64,000 bases of DNA, taken from assembly GCF_014645375.1 (NCBI RefSeq), contig NZ_BMLT01000003.1, positions 397,143 through 461,142 of the forward strand, given 5' to 3'. The notes beneath the pieces were generated by a model. The model had not been told where the DNA came from, did no database searches, and was given only the letters and a program-made list of their open reading frames with translations. Below are positions 1 through 7,715 of this stretch, in pieces; within the stretch, counting starts at the first letter, position 1; each line of letters begins with the position of its first letter. The position numbers and the translations under genes were made by a program. The DNA comes from Marinobacterium nitratireducens. Its GTDB lineage: Bacteria; Pseudomonadota; Gammaproteobacteria; Pseudomonadales; Balneatricaceae.

Positions 1-1
1 G

Positions 2-649
2 AAGTTCCGTTTCGAGCAGGGGGCGCTGGGTCGGGTTGCGCTGTCCGGCGATGGCCGGCGGGCGCTGGCGCTCAGCCTCGACGGCGAAATTCGCGTCTGG
101 AACAGCACGGACGGCAAGCTCCTGACCCGCCTGGACAAACACCCGGCGGCCGGGGACGCCCTGTTCAGCGCCAACGGTGAACGCATCCTGAGCTGGGACA
201 GGTCAGGCCTGATCCGGCAATGGCACAGCGCCGACGGCACCGAGGCGGGACCCTCGATGCGCCATATACCGGCCAGTCCGGACGCCGCGCTGAAGGGGCT
301 TGCAACCGACCCTGACGGCCACCTGCTGCTGAGCTGGGACAGCCAGGGCAGCCTTCGGATCTGGGATCTCGCCACCGGCCTTGCGGTCTCGCCGAGGTAC
401 CGCCTCGGCGAGCCGGTAGGCGGCGCCGGCTTCTGGCGGAGCGTGCCGCCCGCGATCTATGCCTGGGGTGAGCGCCGCATCAGGCTCTGGCCGTTACCGC
501 AACCGGCGGACGGCAACCCGGAACAACGGCAGGCCCTGCTGACCGGTACCCGGCTCAGTGACGACGGCGAACTCGAGGTGCTGGACAGCATCGACTGGCA
601 CGCCCGCCGCGCGGCCTGGCCGGGTGAAGGGGCACCCTGCGCTTACTGA
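2..649 (+). CDS. WD40 beta-propeller repeat protein, C-terminal part
   Basis: The reading frame is open from the first bases of the window and ends at 649, so the gene begins upstream. The translated 215 residues show repeated WD40-like blades, each with a short strand ending in a W-x-[ST/D] pattern: IRVWNSTDGK near residue 30, ILSWDRSGLIRQWHSADG near 60, LLSWDSQGSLRIWDLATG near 105, and a last blade ending RLWPLP. Such propellers are scaffolds in signalling or in kinase/caspase-like fusions; which of these applies cannot be seen because the N-terminus is missing. The last 7 bp overlap the 3' end of the convergent gene on the other strand. The first in-frame ATG (257) lies mid-propeller and is not the start. 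Confidence 0.8.
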   Translation, partial: KFRFEQGALGRVALSGDGRRALALSLDGEIRVWNSTDGKLLTRLDKHPAAGDALFSANGERILSWDRSGLIRQWHSADGTEAGPSMRHIPASPDAALKGLATDPDGHLLLSWDSQGSLRIWDLATGLAVSPRYRLGEPVGGAGFWRSVPPAIYAWGERRIRLWPLPQPADGNPEQRQALLTGTRLSDDGELEVLDSIDWHARRAAWPGEGAPCAY

Positions 650-1593
650 AGCACGTTGACGAAGCTGTCTGACCAGGCGCACACCCAGTCACCGTCGGCA
701 TCCCAGGCCCGGACCTGCAAGCGGTGCCGGCCCAGCGACGTTTGTTGCGCCGTGCCGCGGCCGTCCCAGCGGCGTTCTTCGTCGAGGCCGACCCAGTGAT
801 TGGGCCGCACGCCCCCGGGCAGCAGCTGCTGATCGACGAACTCGTGCCGGCTGCCGTCACCGGACTCCGACACCCGGAAGAACTCCACCGACAGGCTGTC
901 GAAATCCGAGCGCGAGAAGAAACGGTAGCGCGCATCCTCATGCTCGCTGACGCGGATACCCGGAGGTCCGAAACCGAGACGATCGATGGCCACCGAGCCG
1001 ACCGCCTCGGGACCTGCGCCAAGCCCATAGATGCGAAAATCGGGCAATGTCTGCGTGCCGTCCGGCCCGCCCCTTGCCGTTACGGCGATGATGGCGTCGC
1101 CGACATCGTCGCCCAGCCAGGGGGGCAGCTGAAAGCGGACAATATGCCTGCCACCGTCGAGTCGCGGCAACGGAAAGGTCAGCACCTCGCCGCTGCCACG
1201 CTTGCTGATCTGCACCTCGACCTGCCCGGGTCCGCCATGGGCATAGTCGATCACCAGCGGCCAGCCGCCGCGAACGGCCGCGCGCATGGCAAAGGCGCTG
1301 CTATTGAACAGCGGCGCCAGCTCGGGACCGCCCGTTGCCCAGTCGCTCTCCATCGGCTGGTCCGCTTCGGCTGCGGCCCGGTTATGCGCGATCAGAGCGG
1401 CAATTGCGGTCAGCGCGGCAACGCCGGCGAGAACCGCAGGCATATTGGAGCCGCCGTTGTCGCCACGGGGTTCGCCATAATCGGGGTATTTCGGATCCAG
1501 AACGTCGTCGGGCGCAGCGAAGACGCAGCTGCTGCACAAAGCCGCGAGCAACAGCAGTCGCCGTGCCGAACGGCCGTTCATCCAGGCATTCAT
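643..1593 (-). CDS. Exported hypothetical protein with one membrane segment
   Basis: 316 residues, not recognised as a named family. Residues 10-27 are a hydrophobic signal-like segment after two Arg (RSARRLLLLAALCSS) ending FAA-PDD, consistent with signal peptidase cleavage. A second hydrophobic stretch (about residues 51-70, AVLAGVAALTAIAALIA) could be a membrane anchor. The remainder is acidic and soluble, rich in short beta-like segments, with phrases such as RLQVRAWDADGDWVCAWSD at the C-terminus reminiscent of an Ig-like or carbohydrate-type beta-sandwich; that is only an impression. A purine-rich GAGGTG lies 8 nt upstream of the chosen ATG. It lies 12 bp upstream of the glycine-zipper lipoprotein's stop, in the same direction, so the two may be co-transcribed cell-envelope genes. 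Confidence 0.6.
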   Translation of the reverse strand: MNAWMNGRSARRLLLLAALCSSCVFAAPDDVLDPKYPDYGEPRGDNGGSNMPAVLAGVAALTAIAALIAHNRAAAEADQPMESDWATGGPELAPLFNSSAFAMRAAVRGGWPLVIDYAHGGPGQVEVQISKRGSGEVLTFPLPRLDGGRHIVRFQLPPWLGDDVGDAIIAVTARGGPDGTQTLPDFRIYGLGAGPEAVGSVAIDRLGFGPPGIRVSEHEDARYRFFSRSDFDSLSVEFFRVSESGDGSRHEFVDQQLLPGGVRPNHWVGLDEERRWDGRGTAQQTSLGRHRLQVRAWDADGDWVCAWSDSFVNVLQ

Positions 1594-1605
1594 CGCCGCC
1601 GCACC

Positions 1606-2061
1606 TCAGGCCGAAATCTGCCAGGGGGCTTCGTCACTGGAGCGACAGGCGGTGGCGTCGATCACCTCGGGCCTGCCATCGATGATCACCTCCTGCTTGA
1701 AGTTCCGGCACTGCTTGCCACCCTCGTCATGCACGGCACTGGTCGGCGTGATGACATATTCATTGCCGGATTCCTCGTTGCGCCAGCGCCGGGTCTCTCC
1801 ACTGTCCGCTTCGTTCAGGGTCTCGGCCAGCTTGCGGCGATCGGCCTCATCCATTTGATAGCCGATCATACGCCCCAGCGCAGCCCCCGCGAGCGTACCG
1901 AGCAATATTCCCGCACTGCCGCCGTCGTCGACCTGGTGCCCGATAATGCCGCCAAGCAGTCCCCCTAGCAGAGTGCCGGTATCCTGCTTGCTGGCACCGG
2001 CGCAGGCCAGCAGCGTGGCCGTCAGGCCGAGCAGCGCGAGCGAACGCGCGACTTTCCCCAT
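1606..2061 (-). CDS. Glycine-zipper lipoprotein (17 kDa surface antigen-like)
   Basis: 151 residues from the ATG at 2061, which follows an AAGGGGG ribosome site; the longer frame to 2157 has an atypical Arg/Cys/Pro-rich extension and was not used. Residues 1-20 form a lipoprotein signal ending in LLAC (Cys20 as the lipidation site). Residues about 29-62 are a glycine-zipper two-transmembrane motif (GGLLGGIIG ... GILLGTLAGAALGRMIG), followed by a charged stretch (MDEADRRKLAETLNEA) and a small C-terminal domain with two conserved-looking Cys. This layout matches the SlyB/17 kDa antigen/RcnB-like outer-membrane lipoproteins known for envelope integrity. The exact role here is unknown. Confidence 0.75.
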   Translation of the reverse strand: MGKVARSLALLGLTATLLACAGASKQDTGTLLGGLLGGIIGHQVDDGGSAGILLGTLAGAALGRMIGYQMDEADRRKLAETLNEADSGETRRWRNEESGNEYVITPTSAVHDEGGKQCRNFKQEVIIDGRPEVIDATACRSSDEAPWQISA

Positions 2062-2184
2062 CGCAGCCCCCTTGTCTGTGGTGGTTGGCGGGCACGGACA
2101 GCCGCAACGCTTTGCGGGATATCCGCACCTGCTTTCAGAGTAGCGTATCAAACGCACGTTTACCCCCCGGCAACCCCATGAACA

Positions 2185-2208
2185 AGCCCCGACCGGGGGG
2201 GACGGGGC
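2185..2208. terminator. GC-rich hairpin between lipoprotein and small ORF
   Basis: GCCCCG and CGGGGC arms surround a G-rich centre. There is no T run on either side, so termination strength is doubtful; it may simply separate the small ORF (ending at 2290) from the lipoprotein gene. Confidence 0.35.
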
Positions 2209-2289
2209 TCATTGGACTCGACTTGGAGCCCTGCAATGGGCTCGAGGTCATCGATCAGCACGCGAGGACAGTCCGCCGCAGGGGAAAGC

Positions 2290-2445
2290 TCAGGCGGCCA
2301 GCAGGCGCCAGAGGCGCTCGTCATCGAGGTGTTCGGCAGCCATCGCATCGAAGCCGACATCCTGCCGGGTACGGCGATCAAGACGGACGGGCCTGCAAAC
2401 GGCACGGCGACTCACAAGGCGACGGATCAGTTTGTACAGTTTCAT
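2290..2445 (-). CDS. Small basic protein, 51 residues, unknown function
   Basis: A short frame starting ATG at 2445 behind a strong GGAGGA ribosome site (2452-2457, 6 nt spacing) and ending TGA at 2290-2292. The product begins MKLYKLIRRLVSRR and ends DDERLWRLLAA; the N-terminal half is strongly basic and amphipathic, the C-terminal half acidic then leucine-rich. It lies 28 bp downstream of the acyl-CoA-dehydrogenase-fold gene on the same strand and could be part of that operon. The basic-helix/acidic-tail layout recalls DUF1127-type small proteins of proteobacteria, but the diagnostic YRRLRRELAR-type motif is not present, so no family is claimed. Confidence 0.5.
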   Translation of the reverse strand: MKLYKLIRRLVSRRAVCRPVRLDRRTRQDVGFDAMAAEHLDDERLWRLLAA

Positions 2446-2473
2446 GGTGGAATCCTCCGTTTAGGGCCCGGCG

Positions 2474-3610
2474 TCAGAACGCCTGTCCCGGCGGCTGCTG
2501 TTCCATGGCCAGGTATCCGGTGAACAGGTGCTGGCGTTTTTCCTGCAGTGGATGGAAGTGCGACGCCTGGCTGTCCCGGAACAGCGCTTCAATGCCGTTG
2601 CCGCACATGAAGCCTCGACCGCCGCTGGCCTCGAGCGCCTTGGAGGCGGTCAGCTTGCACGCCTCGGCGGCAATGGTCTTGCGCTTGACGATCTCGTTGA
2701 CCGTTTCCAGGCAGGCCTCGAAGCGGAAATCGTCGACCAGCTCGATCATGCTGGCATGGGCCAGCTCCGCCGTGGTCAGGGCATTCTCCATCTCGCCAAG
2801 CAGGTACGGCGTTACCGGATCCCGGCTGCTCTTGCACAGCGACCTTGCCCGCGCCGCGGCCTCGCGGGCGACTCCGCAATAGACCGACAGGATAAGTGGC
2901 AGCGCCACCGGCAGTACCACCGCCCAGATGCTGTGAAAGTCGCCGCGTGGCCGGCGCAGGGCGATGCTGGCGTCCGGTATGAAGACGTTTTCCAGCTTCA
3001 CACTGTTGGAACCGGAGCCGCGCATACCCAGCGGATACCAGTCGTCCAGTAGCGACACGCCTTCCGCCTTCAGCGATACCGGGAAGTGCAGCACCTGCCA
3101 GCCCGCGTCCGGATCCTCCCAGGGCGCCGAGGTGACCAGCACATCCCCGGCGGGCGAGCCGCTGGCAAAGCGCTTGACGCCGCTCAGGCTGAAGCCGCCT
3201 TCGACCCGCTTCATGCAGCCGTTGGATGCCAGCCAGTCGCCGGCGCCGGTACTCACCAGCACCAGTTCGCAGGCACCGACCTTTTCCAGCAGTGCCCGGC
3301 CCGGACGACCGTGCAGGTCGTTGTAGCGATTGGCCGCGACGATGTGCGTATGCATCGAACAGGACAGCGCTGTCGACGGATGCAGTGCGGCGAGCGCGCC
3401 GAGAAAGCCACAGAGCTCCCGGTACCTGAAACCGCCGCCGCCACAGTCCTCGGGCACCAGTGCAGAAAAGATCTTCGCCTCTTTCAGCAGCCGGTAGTTG
3501 TCAGTTGAAAAATGTCCGTCCCGGTCGGCCGCAGCTCCGTTTTCCCTGATCTGATCGCCAACGCACTCCAGGATGCCGGCCAGCTTTTCGTTCAGTGCCA
3601 AAGTTTTCAT
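2474..3610 (-). CDS. Acyl-CoA dehydrogenase-fold flavin oxygenase/dehydrogenase
   Basis: 378 residues with the acyl-CoA dehydrogenase layout: an alpha-helical N-domain (about 1-110), a middle beta-domain with LVLVSTGAGDWLASNG, KRFASGSPAGDVLVTSA and GMRGSGSNSVKLENVFIPD (about 115-215), and a C-terminal four-helix region. Because the next gene upstream in the same direction encodes a flavin reductase 27 bp away, the pair looks like a two-component group D flavin monooxygenase (relatives: 4-hydroxyphenylacetate hydroxylase C2, HsaA, DszC, indole oxygenase IifC), in which the reductase supplies reduced flavin. The C-terminus (SHFHPLQEKRQHL) lacks an obvious dehydrogenase catalytic Glu context, which favours the oxygenase reading. 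The substrate is unknown; the nearby hpa genes make a phenolic acid possible. A genuine acyl-CoA dehydrogenase is the alternative. Confidence 0.7.
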   Translation of the reverse strand: MKTLALNEKLAGILECVGDQIRENGAAADRDGHFSTDNYRLLKEAKIFSALVPEDCGGGGFRYRELCGFLGALAALHPSTALSCSMHTHIVAANRYNDLHGRPGRALLEKVGACELVLVSTGAGDWLASNGCMKRVEGGFSLSGVKRFASGSPAGDVLVTSAPWEDPDAGWQVLHFPVSLKAEGVSLLDDWYPLGMRGSGSNSVKLENVFIPDASIALRRPRGDFHSIWAVVLPVALPLILSVYCGVAREAAARARSLCKSSRDPVTPYLLGEMENALTTAELAHASMIELVDDFRFEACLETVNEIVKRKTIAAEACKLTASKALEASGGRGFMCGNGIEALFRDSQASHFHPLQEKRQHLFTGYLAMEQQPPGQAF

Positions 3611-3637
3611 TGGGTTAGCCTCACAATATTGTTGTTA

Positions 3638-4177
3638 TCAACTTGCAGAAATCGGCGCTTGGGCGGCGCCCCCGACAACAGCCGTCGACACCAGTGCACC
3701 GCGGGAAAAAACCAGAGGAGAGCAGCCGCCTGCTGCAAAGTCCTGCACCTCACCGACCAGCATCAGGTGATCACCAAGGGGAATGCACCGGTACAGCCGA
3801 CAGCGGATCCAGGCGATGGCACCGGGGATTCTTGGAACCGACCCGGCGGCACCCTTCTCCTCGATCTCCTCGATGTCCGCGAACTTGTCGGCACCGCGAG
3901 TCGCGAAGCGGCGGGCCAGATCGGCCTGGTCGTGACCGAGAACCGAAATTAAAAAGTCGCTGCAGCGGGAAAAGACATCGAAGCTTGCCGAGCGGCGATC
4001 GATGCACCAGCCGAGCAACGGTGGGTCCAGCGAAATCGACACTAGGCTGTTAATGGTCATGCCAACCGGACTGCCATCTGCCCCCCGGGTGGAGGCAACG
4101 GCGACGCCGGTCGTCCACACGCCGAGCGTTTTACGCAATTCGGCGATATCGATGGTTGTTTTGATTGACTGACACAT
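3638..4177 (-). CDS. Flavin reductase-domain protein, monooxygenase partner
   Basis: 179 residues of the HpaC/NAD(P)H:flavin reductase-like (split-barrel FMN-binding) family. Visible signatures are GVWTTGVAVASTRGADGSPVGMTINSLVSISLDPPLLGWCID near the N-terminus (the typical T-[GN]-V-x-V ... G-x-T-x-N-S-x-x-S-x-S-x-x-P motif) and the GDHLMLVGEVQDF segment near residue 135. It would reduce free FMN/FAD with NAD(P)H for the downstream oxygenase. It is separated from that gene by 27 bp and reads away from the HxlR regulator, whose operators lie between the two promoters. The last residues (VSTAVVGGAAQAPISAS) look disordered. Confidence 0.85.
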   Translation of the reverse strand: MCQSIKTTIDIAELRKTLGVWTTGVAVASTRGADGSPVGMTINSLVSISLDPPLLGWCIDRRSASFDVFSRCSDFLISVLGHDQADLARRFATRGADKFADIEEIEEKGAAGSVPRIPGAIAWIRCRLYRCIPLGDHLMLVGEVQDFAAGGCSPLVFSRGALVSTAVVGGAAQAPISAS

Positions 4178-4266
4178 TCCGAACCTCCCGAAAAAATCAC
4201 CCTGACCACGAGATTCAGGTTACGCCTGGAGGCCGTTGCCTTTTACTTCACAAACTGGAGAAACCC

Positions 4267-4305
4267 ACTACAGTTTTTGTAGTAACGCACTACTGGAAAA
4301 GTAGT
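4267..4305. promoter_or_regulatory. Two tandem 17-bp palindromes, probable HxlR operators
   Basis: Two perfect dyads of form ACTAC-N7-GTAGT occupy 4267-4283 and 4289-4305, with centres 22 bp apart (two helical turns), so dimers would bind on the same DNA face. They lie between the divergent flavin reductase (start 4177) and the HxlR regulator (start 4334), 29 bp before the regulator ATG. The arms resemble the TACT...AGTA type recognised by YodB/HxlR-family proteins. Autoregulation plus control of the monooxygenase operon is inferred. Confidence 0.7.
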
Positions 4306-4333
4306 TTCCTACCCCCGAAGGCGGAGCCCTGTC

Positions 4334-5029
4334 ATGAGCTACCAACAGTTCTGCCCGATCGCCAAGGCCATGGAGGTGCTGGGCGAACGCTGGACCCTAT
4401 TGCTGGTAAGGGAATTGTTGATGGGCGCTACCCGCTTCAGCGAGTTTCAGCGCGGCCTCGGTCAGATGTCGCCGAGCCTGCTGACCAAGCGCCTGACAAG
4501 CCTGGAGCAGGACGGTCTGCTGGTGCGCAAACGGATTCCGGGACAGCGCGGCTACGAGTACTTTCCGACCGATGCCTGCCGCGACCTCATGCCGGTGGTC
4601 GAGCAGATGGGGCACTGGGGCATGCGCTGGGCCAGGGATCGTCTGACCGAGGACGACTATGACCTGGAGCTGCTGATGCTCTACCTCGAGCGCAGCATCT
4701 GCCCCGACAAGCTCATCGGCCAGGAAACCGTCATCCGCTTCAACTTCAACGATATCGGCGAATACCCGAACTGGTGGATCGTGGTCAGCGGGGGTGATGT
4801 CGATGTCTGCGTCCACGACCCCGGAAAGGAGGTCGACGTCTACTTCACCGTCTGCCTCAAGGTCATGTGCCAGCTGTGGATGGGCGATATCAGCTACCGC
4901 AAGGCCATCGCCGACGGCACGCTCAAGCTGATCGGACCGCCGGACCTGACCCGGCATGTGGAGCGCTGGCTCAAACCCAGCATCTTCGCCGGCATTCCGC
5001 CGGCGCGCGCTATCGTGGAGCCGGCGTGA
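4334..5029 (+). CDS. HxlR-family transcriptional regulator with SCP2-like tail
   Basis: 231 residues. The first about 100 are an HxlR winged helix: CPIAKAMEVLGERWTLLLVRELLMGATRFSEFQ ... SPSLLTKRLTSLEQDGLLVRK, with the conserved Cys near residue 8 that acts as a redox or effector sensor in some relatives. Residues about 130-220 (FNFNDIGEYPNWWIVVSGGDVDVCVHDPG ... WMGDISYRKAIADGTLKLIGP) resemble the SCP2 sterol-binding-like domain found in a subgroup of long HxlR proteins, probably a ligand pocket. It is divergent from the flavin reductase/oxygenase pair, with two palindromes in between, so it most likely controls that pair. The effector is unknown. Confidence 0.88.
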   Translation: MSYQQFCPIAKAMEVLGERWTLLLVRELLMGATRFSEFQRGLGQMSPSLLTKRLTSLEQDGLLVRKRIPGQRGYEYFPTDACRDLMPVVEQMGHWGMRWARDRLTEDDYDLELLMLYLERSICPDKLIGQETVIRFNFNDIGEYPNWWIVVSGGDVDVCVHDPGKEVDVYFTVCLKVMCQLWMGDISYRKAIADGTLKLIGPPDLTRHVERWLKPSIFAGIPPARAIVEPA

Positions 5030-5124
5030 TAGAGGATGGAACCCCCGGCCTGGCAGACTGTTGAAAATCTATCTGCGTTGCCGAATGCTGTGTTAAAAGG
5101 CAGGGGATCACGCCCAGGGTAAAT

Positions 5125-5197
5125 CCTAGGATGGGTGAAACGACGCTTGGTACGGGGCATCCGTTGCCGACTCGGCCCAGGCGTCGTGGAACCCATC
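5125..5197. repeat. Dispersed hairpin repeat, copy 1 (AGGATGGGT...ACCCATC)
   Basis: About 73 bp bounded by AGGATGGGT and AACCCATC, with internal complementary segments GACGC / GCGTC, so the whole unit can fold. Close relatives sit at 19877-19948 (same strand) and 47224-47296 (opposite strand), and more diverged ones inside the tRNA-flanking repeats near 17.6, 17.9 and 63.2 kb. It fills most of the gap between the HxlR gene and the AidB gene; no coding capacity is seen in 5030-5316. Confidence 0.7.
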
Positions 5198-5316
5198 AGG
5201 GTGGCGGACCTGCAGGAGCGCGCACAGGGCGCGAGCCCCAGGGCTGCAGTTTCGCAGGGGATTGGACCTCTGAAATTGATCGAAAATGACAGCGCACCAT
5301 GGCACGCCGGACACCG

Positions 5317-6981
5317 TCATAGCCGCGGCGTGGCGCGCTGAACGATAGCCTCGACATCGACGCCGCGAGGCAGATTGCCGTAGACCAGGCCGCTGACCTC
5401 GGGGTTGAGGCGCGAAGCGCAGAACGCATCGGCCACGGCGCTGTCACCGAAACGCACCAGCAGCGAACCCTGCATTGCCAACGCCATTTTCTCCACCAGG
5501 CTGCGGGCCCGCAGTTCGAAATCGTCCCGGTCGGCGAGCTCGGCCTGAAGCTTTGCCATGAACAGGTCCAGATGGCGATTGCCGCCCGCGGCGTGCCGGA
5601 TCTCCGCGGCAAAGGCCTCAAGGATGCCGGGGTCGCGCCCCATGGCCCGCAGTACGTCCAGACACTGAACGTTGCCACTGCCCTCCCAGATCGAGTTCAC
5701 CGGAGACTCGCGCAGCAGCCGCGGCATGATGCAGTCCTCCATCAGCCCCATGCCGCCGATACACTCCATCGCCTCGTAGGCGTGGCCCGGCGTGCGCTTG
5801 CAGATCCAGTACTTGCCAACGGCGGTGCCAAGACGGACCAGCTGCTTCTCGTGCTCGTCCGCGGCCTGGCCGTCGAGCGCGCGGGCGATGCGCATGGTCA
5901 TCATCAGCGCCGCCTCGTGCTCGATCGCCAGATCCGCCAGCACGTTGCGCATCAGCGGCTGATCCGCAAGGCGCTTGCCGAAAGCCGACCGGTGGGCCGC
6001 ATGGTGCGTCGCCTGAGCAACCGCCTGACGCATGCCGGCGGAGGATCCGATCATGCAGTCGAAACGGGTCATCGCCACCATCTCGATGATGGTCGGTACG
6101 CCGCGCCCTTCCTCGCCGATCATCAGCGCCCAGGCGCCGCGCAGTTCGGTTTCGCTGGAGGCGTTGGCAACGTTGCCCATCTTGTTCTTGAGACGCTGGA
6201 TCTGCAGCGGATTCTTGCTGCCATCGGGCCGCCAGCGCGGCAGCAGGAAGCAGGACAGACCGCCCGGCGCCTGGGCCAGTACCAGGTAGGCATCGCTCAT
6301 CGGCGCGGATACGAAATACTTGTGCCCCACCAGCTCGTAGGCCTGCCCCGGACCGCCAGTGTCCAGCGGATAGGCCCGGGTGGTATTGGCGCGCACATCC
6401 GAACCGCCCTGCTTCTCCGTCATCGCCATGCCGATGGTGAGCCCGGGCTTCTGCGCATCCGGGACGTTGCGGGAATCATACTCCCGCGCCATGATTTTCG
6501 GTGCCCACTGCTCGAAAACCTCCGGCTGCCTGCGCAGCGCCGGAATCGCCGCCGAGGTCATGCTGATCGGGCACAGGTGCCCGGCCTCGACCTGGGTCAT
6601 CAGGTAGAACTTCGCCGCACGCTCGACCTGGGCGCCGGGCCCCGGGTGACGCCAGTGGGAAGCATGCAGGCCGTGCTCGATCGACGCCTTCATCAACTGA
6701 TGATAGGCCGGGTGAAAGCGCACCTCGTCGCGGCGATTGCCGCGAATATCGTGGGTATGCAGCACCGGCTTGTTTTCATTGGCCTGGAAGCCCCACTCGA
6801 TCCACTGCGACGAGCCGGCGAGAGCGCCGAAAGCGCTCAGGGCGTCGGACGCCCGGCCCGCGCCCTCACGCGCCACGGCCTCGACCAGCGCCCGGTCCTG
6901 CCGGTAGAGGTTATAATCGGTCAGAATCGGCGCCTGATTGAGCACTTCATGGGTTTCGGCGAGGTAGCGGCTATCGGTCAT
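5317..6981 (-). CDS. AidB-type acyl-CoA dehydrogenase
   Basis: 554 residues from the ATG at 6981 (CGGAGA ribosome site 9 nt before it); the frame continues upstream to 7035 but that extension is poor and untypical. Length and motifs match the AidB/acyl-CoA dehydrogenase 11-like family (E. coli AidB about 540): NQAPILTDYNLYRQD at the N-terminus, LTIGMAMTEKQGGSDVRANTTRA, YFVSAPMSDAYLVLAQAPGGLSCFLLPRW in the flavin-binding domain, and a C-terminal YEAMECIGGMGLMEDCIMPRLLRESPVNSIWEGSGNVQCLDVLRA block. AidB proteins bind FAD and DNA and protect against alkylation; some act on isovaleryl-CoA. The gene is monocistronic, and its promoter carries a double palindrome, suggesting control by a TetR-like repressor not in view. 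Confidence 0.88.
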   Translation of the reverse strand: MTDSRYLAETHEVLNQAPILTDYNLYRQDRALVEAVAREGAGRASDALSAFGALAGSSQWIEWGFQANENKPVLHTHDIRGNRRDEVRFHPAYHQLMKASIEHGLHASHWRHPGPGAQVERAAKFYLMTQVEAGHLCPISMTSAAIPALRRQPEVFEQWAPKIMAREYDSRNVPDAQKPGLTIGMAMTEKQGGSDVRANTTRAYPLDTGGPGQAYELVGHKYFVSAPMSDAYLVLAQAPGGLSCFLLPRWRPDGSKNPLQIQRLKNKMGNVANASSETELRGAWALMIGEEGRGVPTIIEMVAMTRFDCMIGSSAGMRQAVAQATHHAAHRSAFGKRLADQPLMRNVLADLAIEHEAALMMTMRIARALDGQAADEHEKQLVRLGTAVGKYWICKRTPGHAYEAMECIGGMGLMEDCIMPRLLRESPVNSIWEGSGNVQCLDVLRAMGRDPGILEAFAAEIRHAAGGNRHLDLFMAKLQAELADRDDFELRARSLVEKMALAMQGSLLVRFGDSAVADAFCASRLNPEVSGLVYGNLPRGVDVEAIVQRATPRL

Positions 6982-7045
6982 CAGCACTGATCTCCGGACG
7001 TGTCCAGGATACCGCACCAAACTGTGGACCGGCACCCCAAAAAAA

Positions 7046-7087
7046 GTGAATAGCAGTTCACTCCTTTACGAGTGAACCACCATTCAC
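7046..7087. promoter_or_regulatory. Twin GTGAA-N6-TTCAC operators upstream of aidB-like gene
   Basis: Two 16-bp dyads GTGAA-N6-TTCAC lie at 7046-7061 and 7072-7087. They are themselves mirror images, giving outer arms GTGAAT/ATTCAC (7046-7051, 7082-7087) and inner arms GTTCACTC/GAGTGAAC (7056-7063, 7070-7077). The array lies 65-106 bp before the acyl-CoA dehydrogenase start. Such paired dyads are typical of TetR-family operators for fatty-acid or acyl-CoA genes; the cognate regulator is not identified. Confidence 0.6.
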
Positions 7088-7715
7088 CTTATTAATCAAC
7101 CTGCCAGAGCTCCGCCGCCAGGGCAATCGCACTATCACGAGTCGATGACAAGATCGGCAGGGTCGATGTGGTCGGGCCTGTCTGACACGCCGTGAACTCG
7201 TCCCTGAGGGCTCGGCTGCCGCCGTCCTGGCGGCAGACGGTCAGCCAGACCCGACCACATCAGCCTCGGAGAGCCCGGTGCCGGTACGAAAACTGCTTAA
7301 TTTCGGCATTTGTAGAAACTGGACGGCAAAACTATCCGCCGCTCCCACCGTCGTTCAGCAGCTCGTGCACTGCGCCAGCTTCATGCCTGGTACTGTGAGG
7401 CTCGCCTGCCGGCTTGCCAGGCCACTGTCGGGTAGCGAACCGGGTTCGGTGCGTCTGTCGGTTGGCACCGCATTGTCGAGGGGTGGGGGTACCGCTTCAG
7501 GGCGACCGTCTGCCGCCATGGACGGCGGCAGTCGAGCGGTCAGGGACGACGTAAAGCGTGTCGCCCGGAAACGGTACCGCCGGCCCGGACTGGCACTCAC
7601 AGTCGTCAGGTAGTGGATTGCCCTGGTTCCGCCGCCAGGCCTCGGTGTCGATCCGGTCCCGGGCATTCAGCCAGGGTGTCGAAGAACGCCACGACCGCAA
7701 ATCATCAACACGCCA
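7088..7715. repeat. Non-coding stretch with inverted hairpin repeats
   Basis: No convincing gene. A 22-bp inverted repeat with 20 matches (7165-7186 and 7240-7261, beginning GATGTGGTCGGG) encloses a stem-loop with TGCCGCC/GGCGGCA arms. A near-identical hairpin unit, reading GACCGTCTGCCGCC on the + strand, recurs in opposite orientation at about 7503-7548 (the first copy spans about 7201-7244). This looks like two inverted copies of a mobile intergenic element (MITE/REP-like). Short frames here have no ribosome site or recognisable product. Confidence 0.6.

Noticed and set aside
724..1968. 414-codon frame opposite the two exported-protein genes
   Set aside because: The opposite strand has signal peptides, a lipobox and good ribosome sites; this frame spans two genes and has none.
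5572..6990. 472-codon frame opposite the AidB-type gene
   Set aside because: Antisense of a conserved enzyme; no ribosome site or family features.
7278..7613. Possible gene of about 110 codons in the gap before hpaD
   Set aside because: Arg/Ser-rich translation, overlaps inverted hairpin repeats, no ribosome site.
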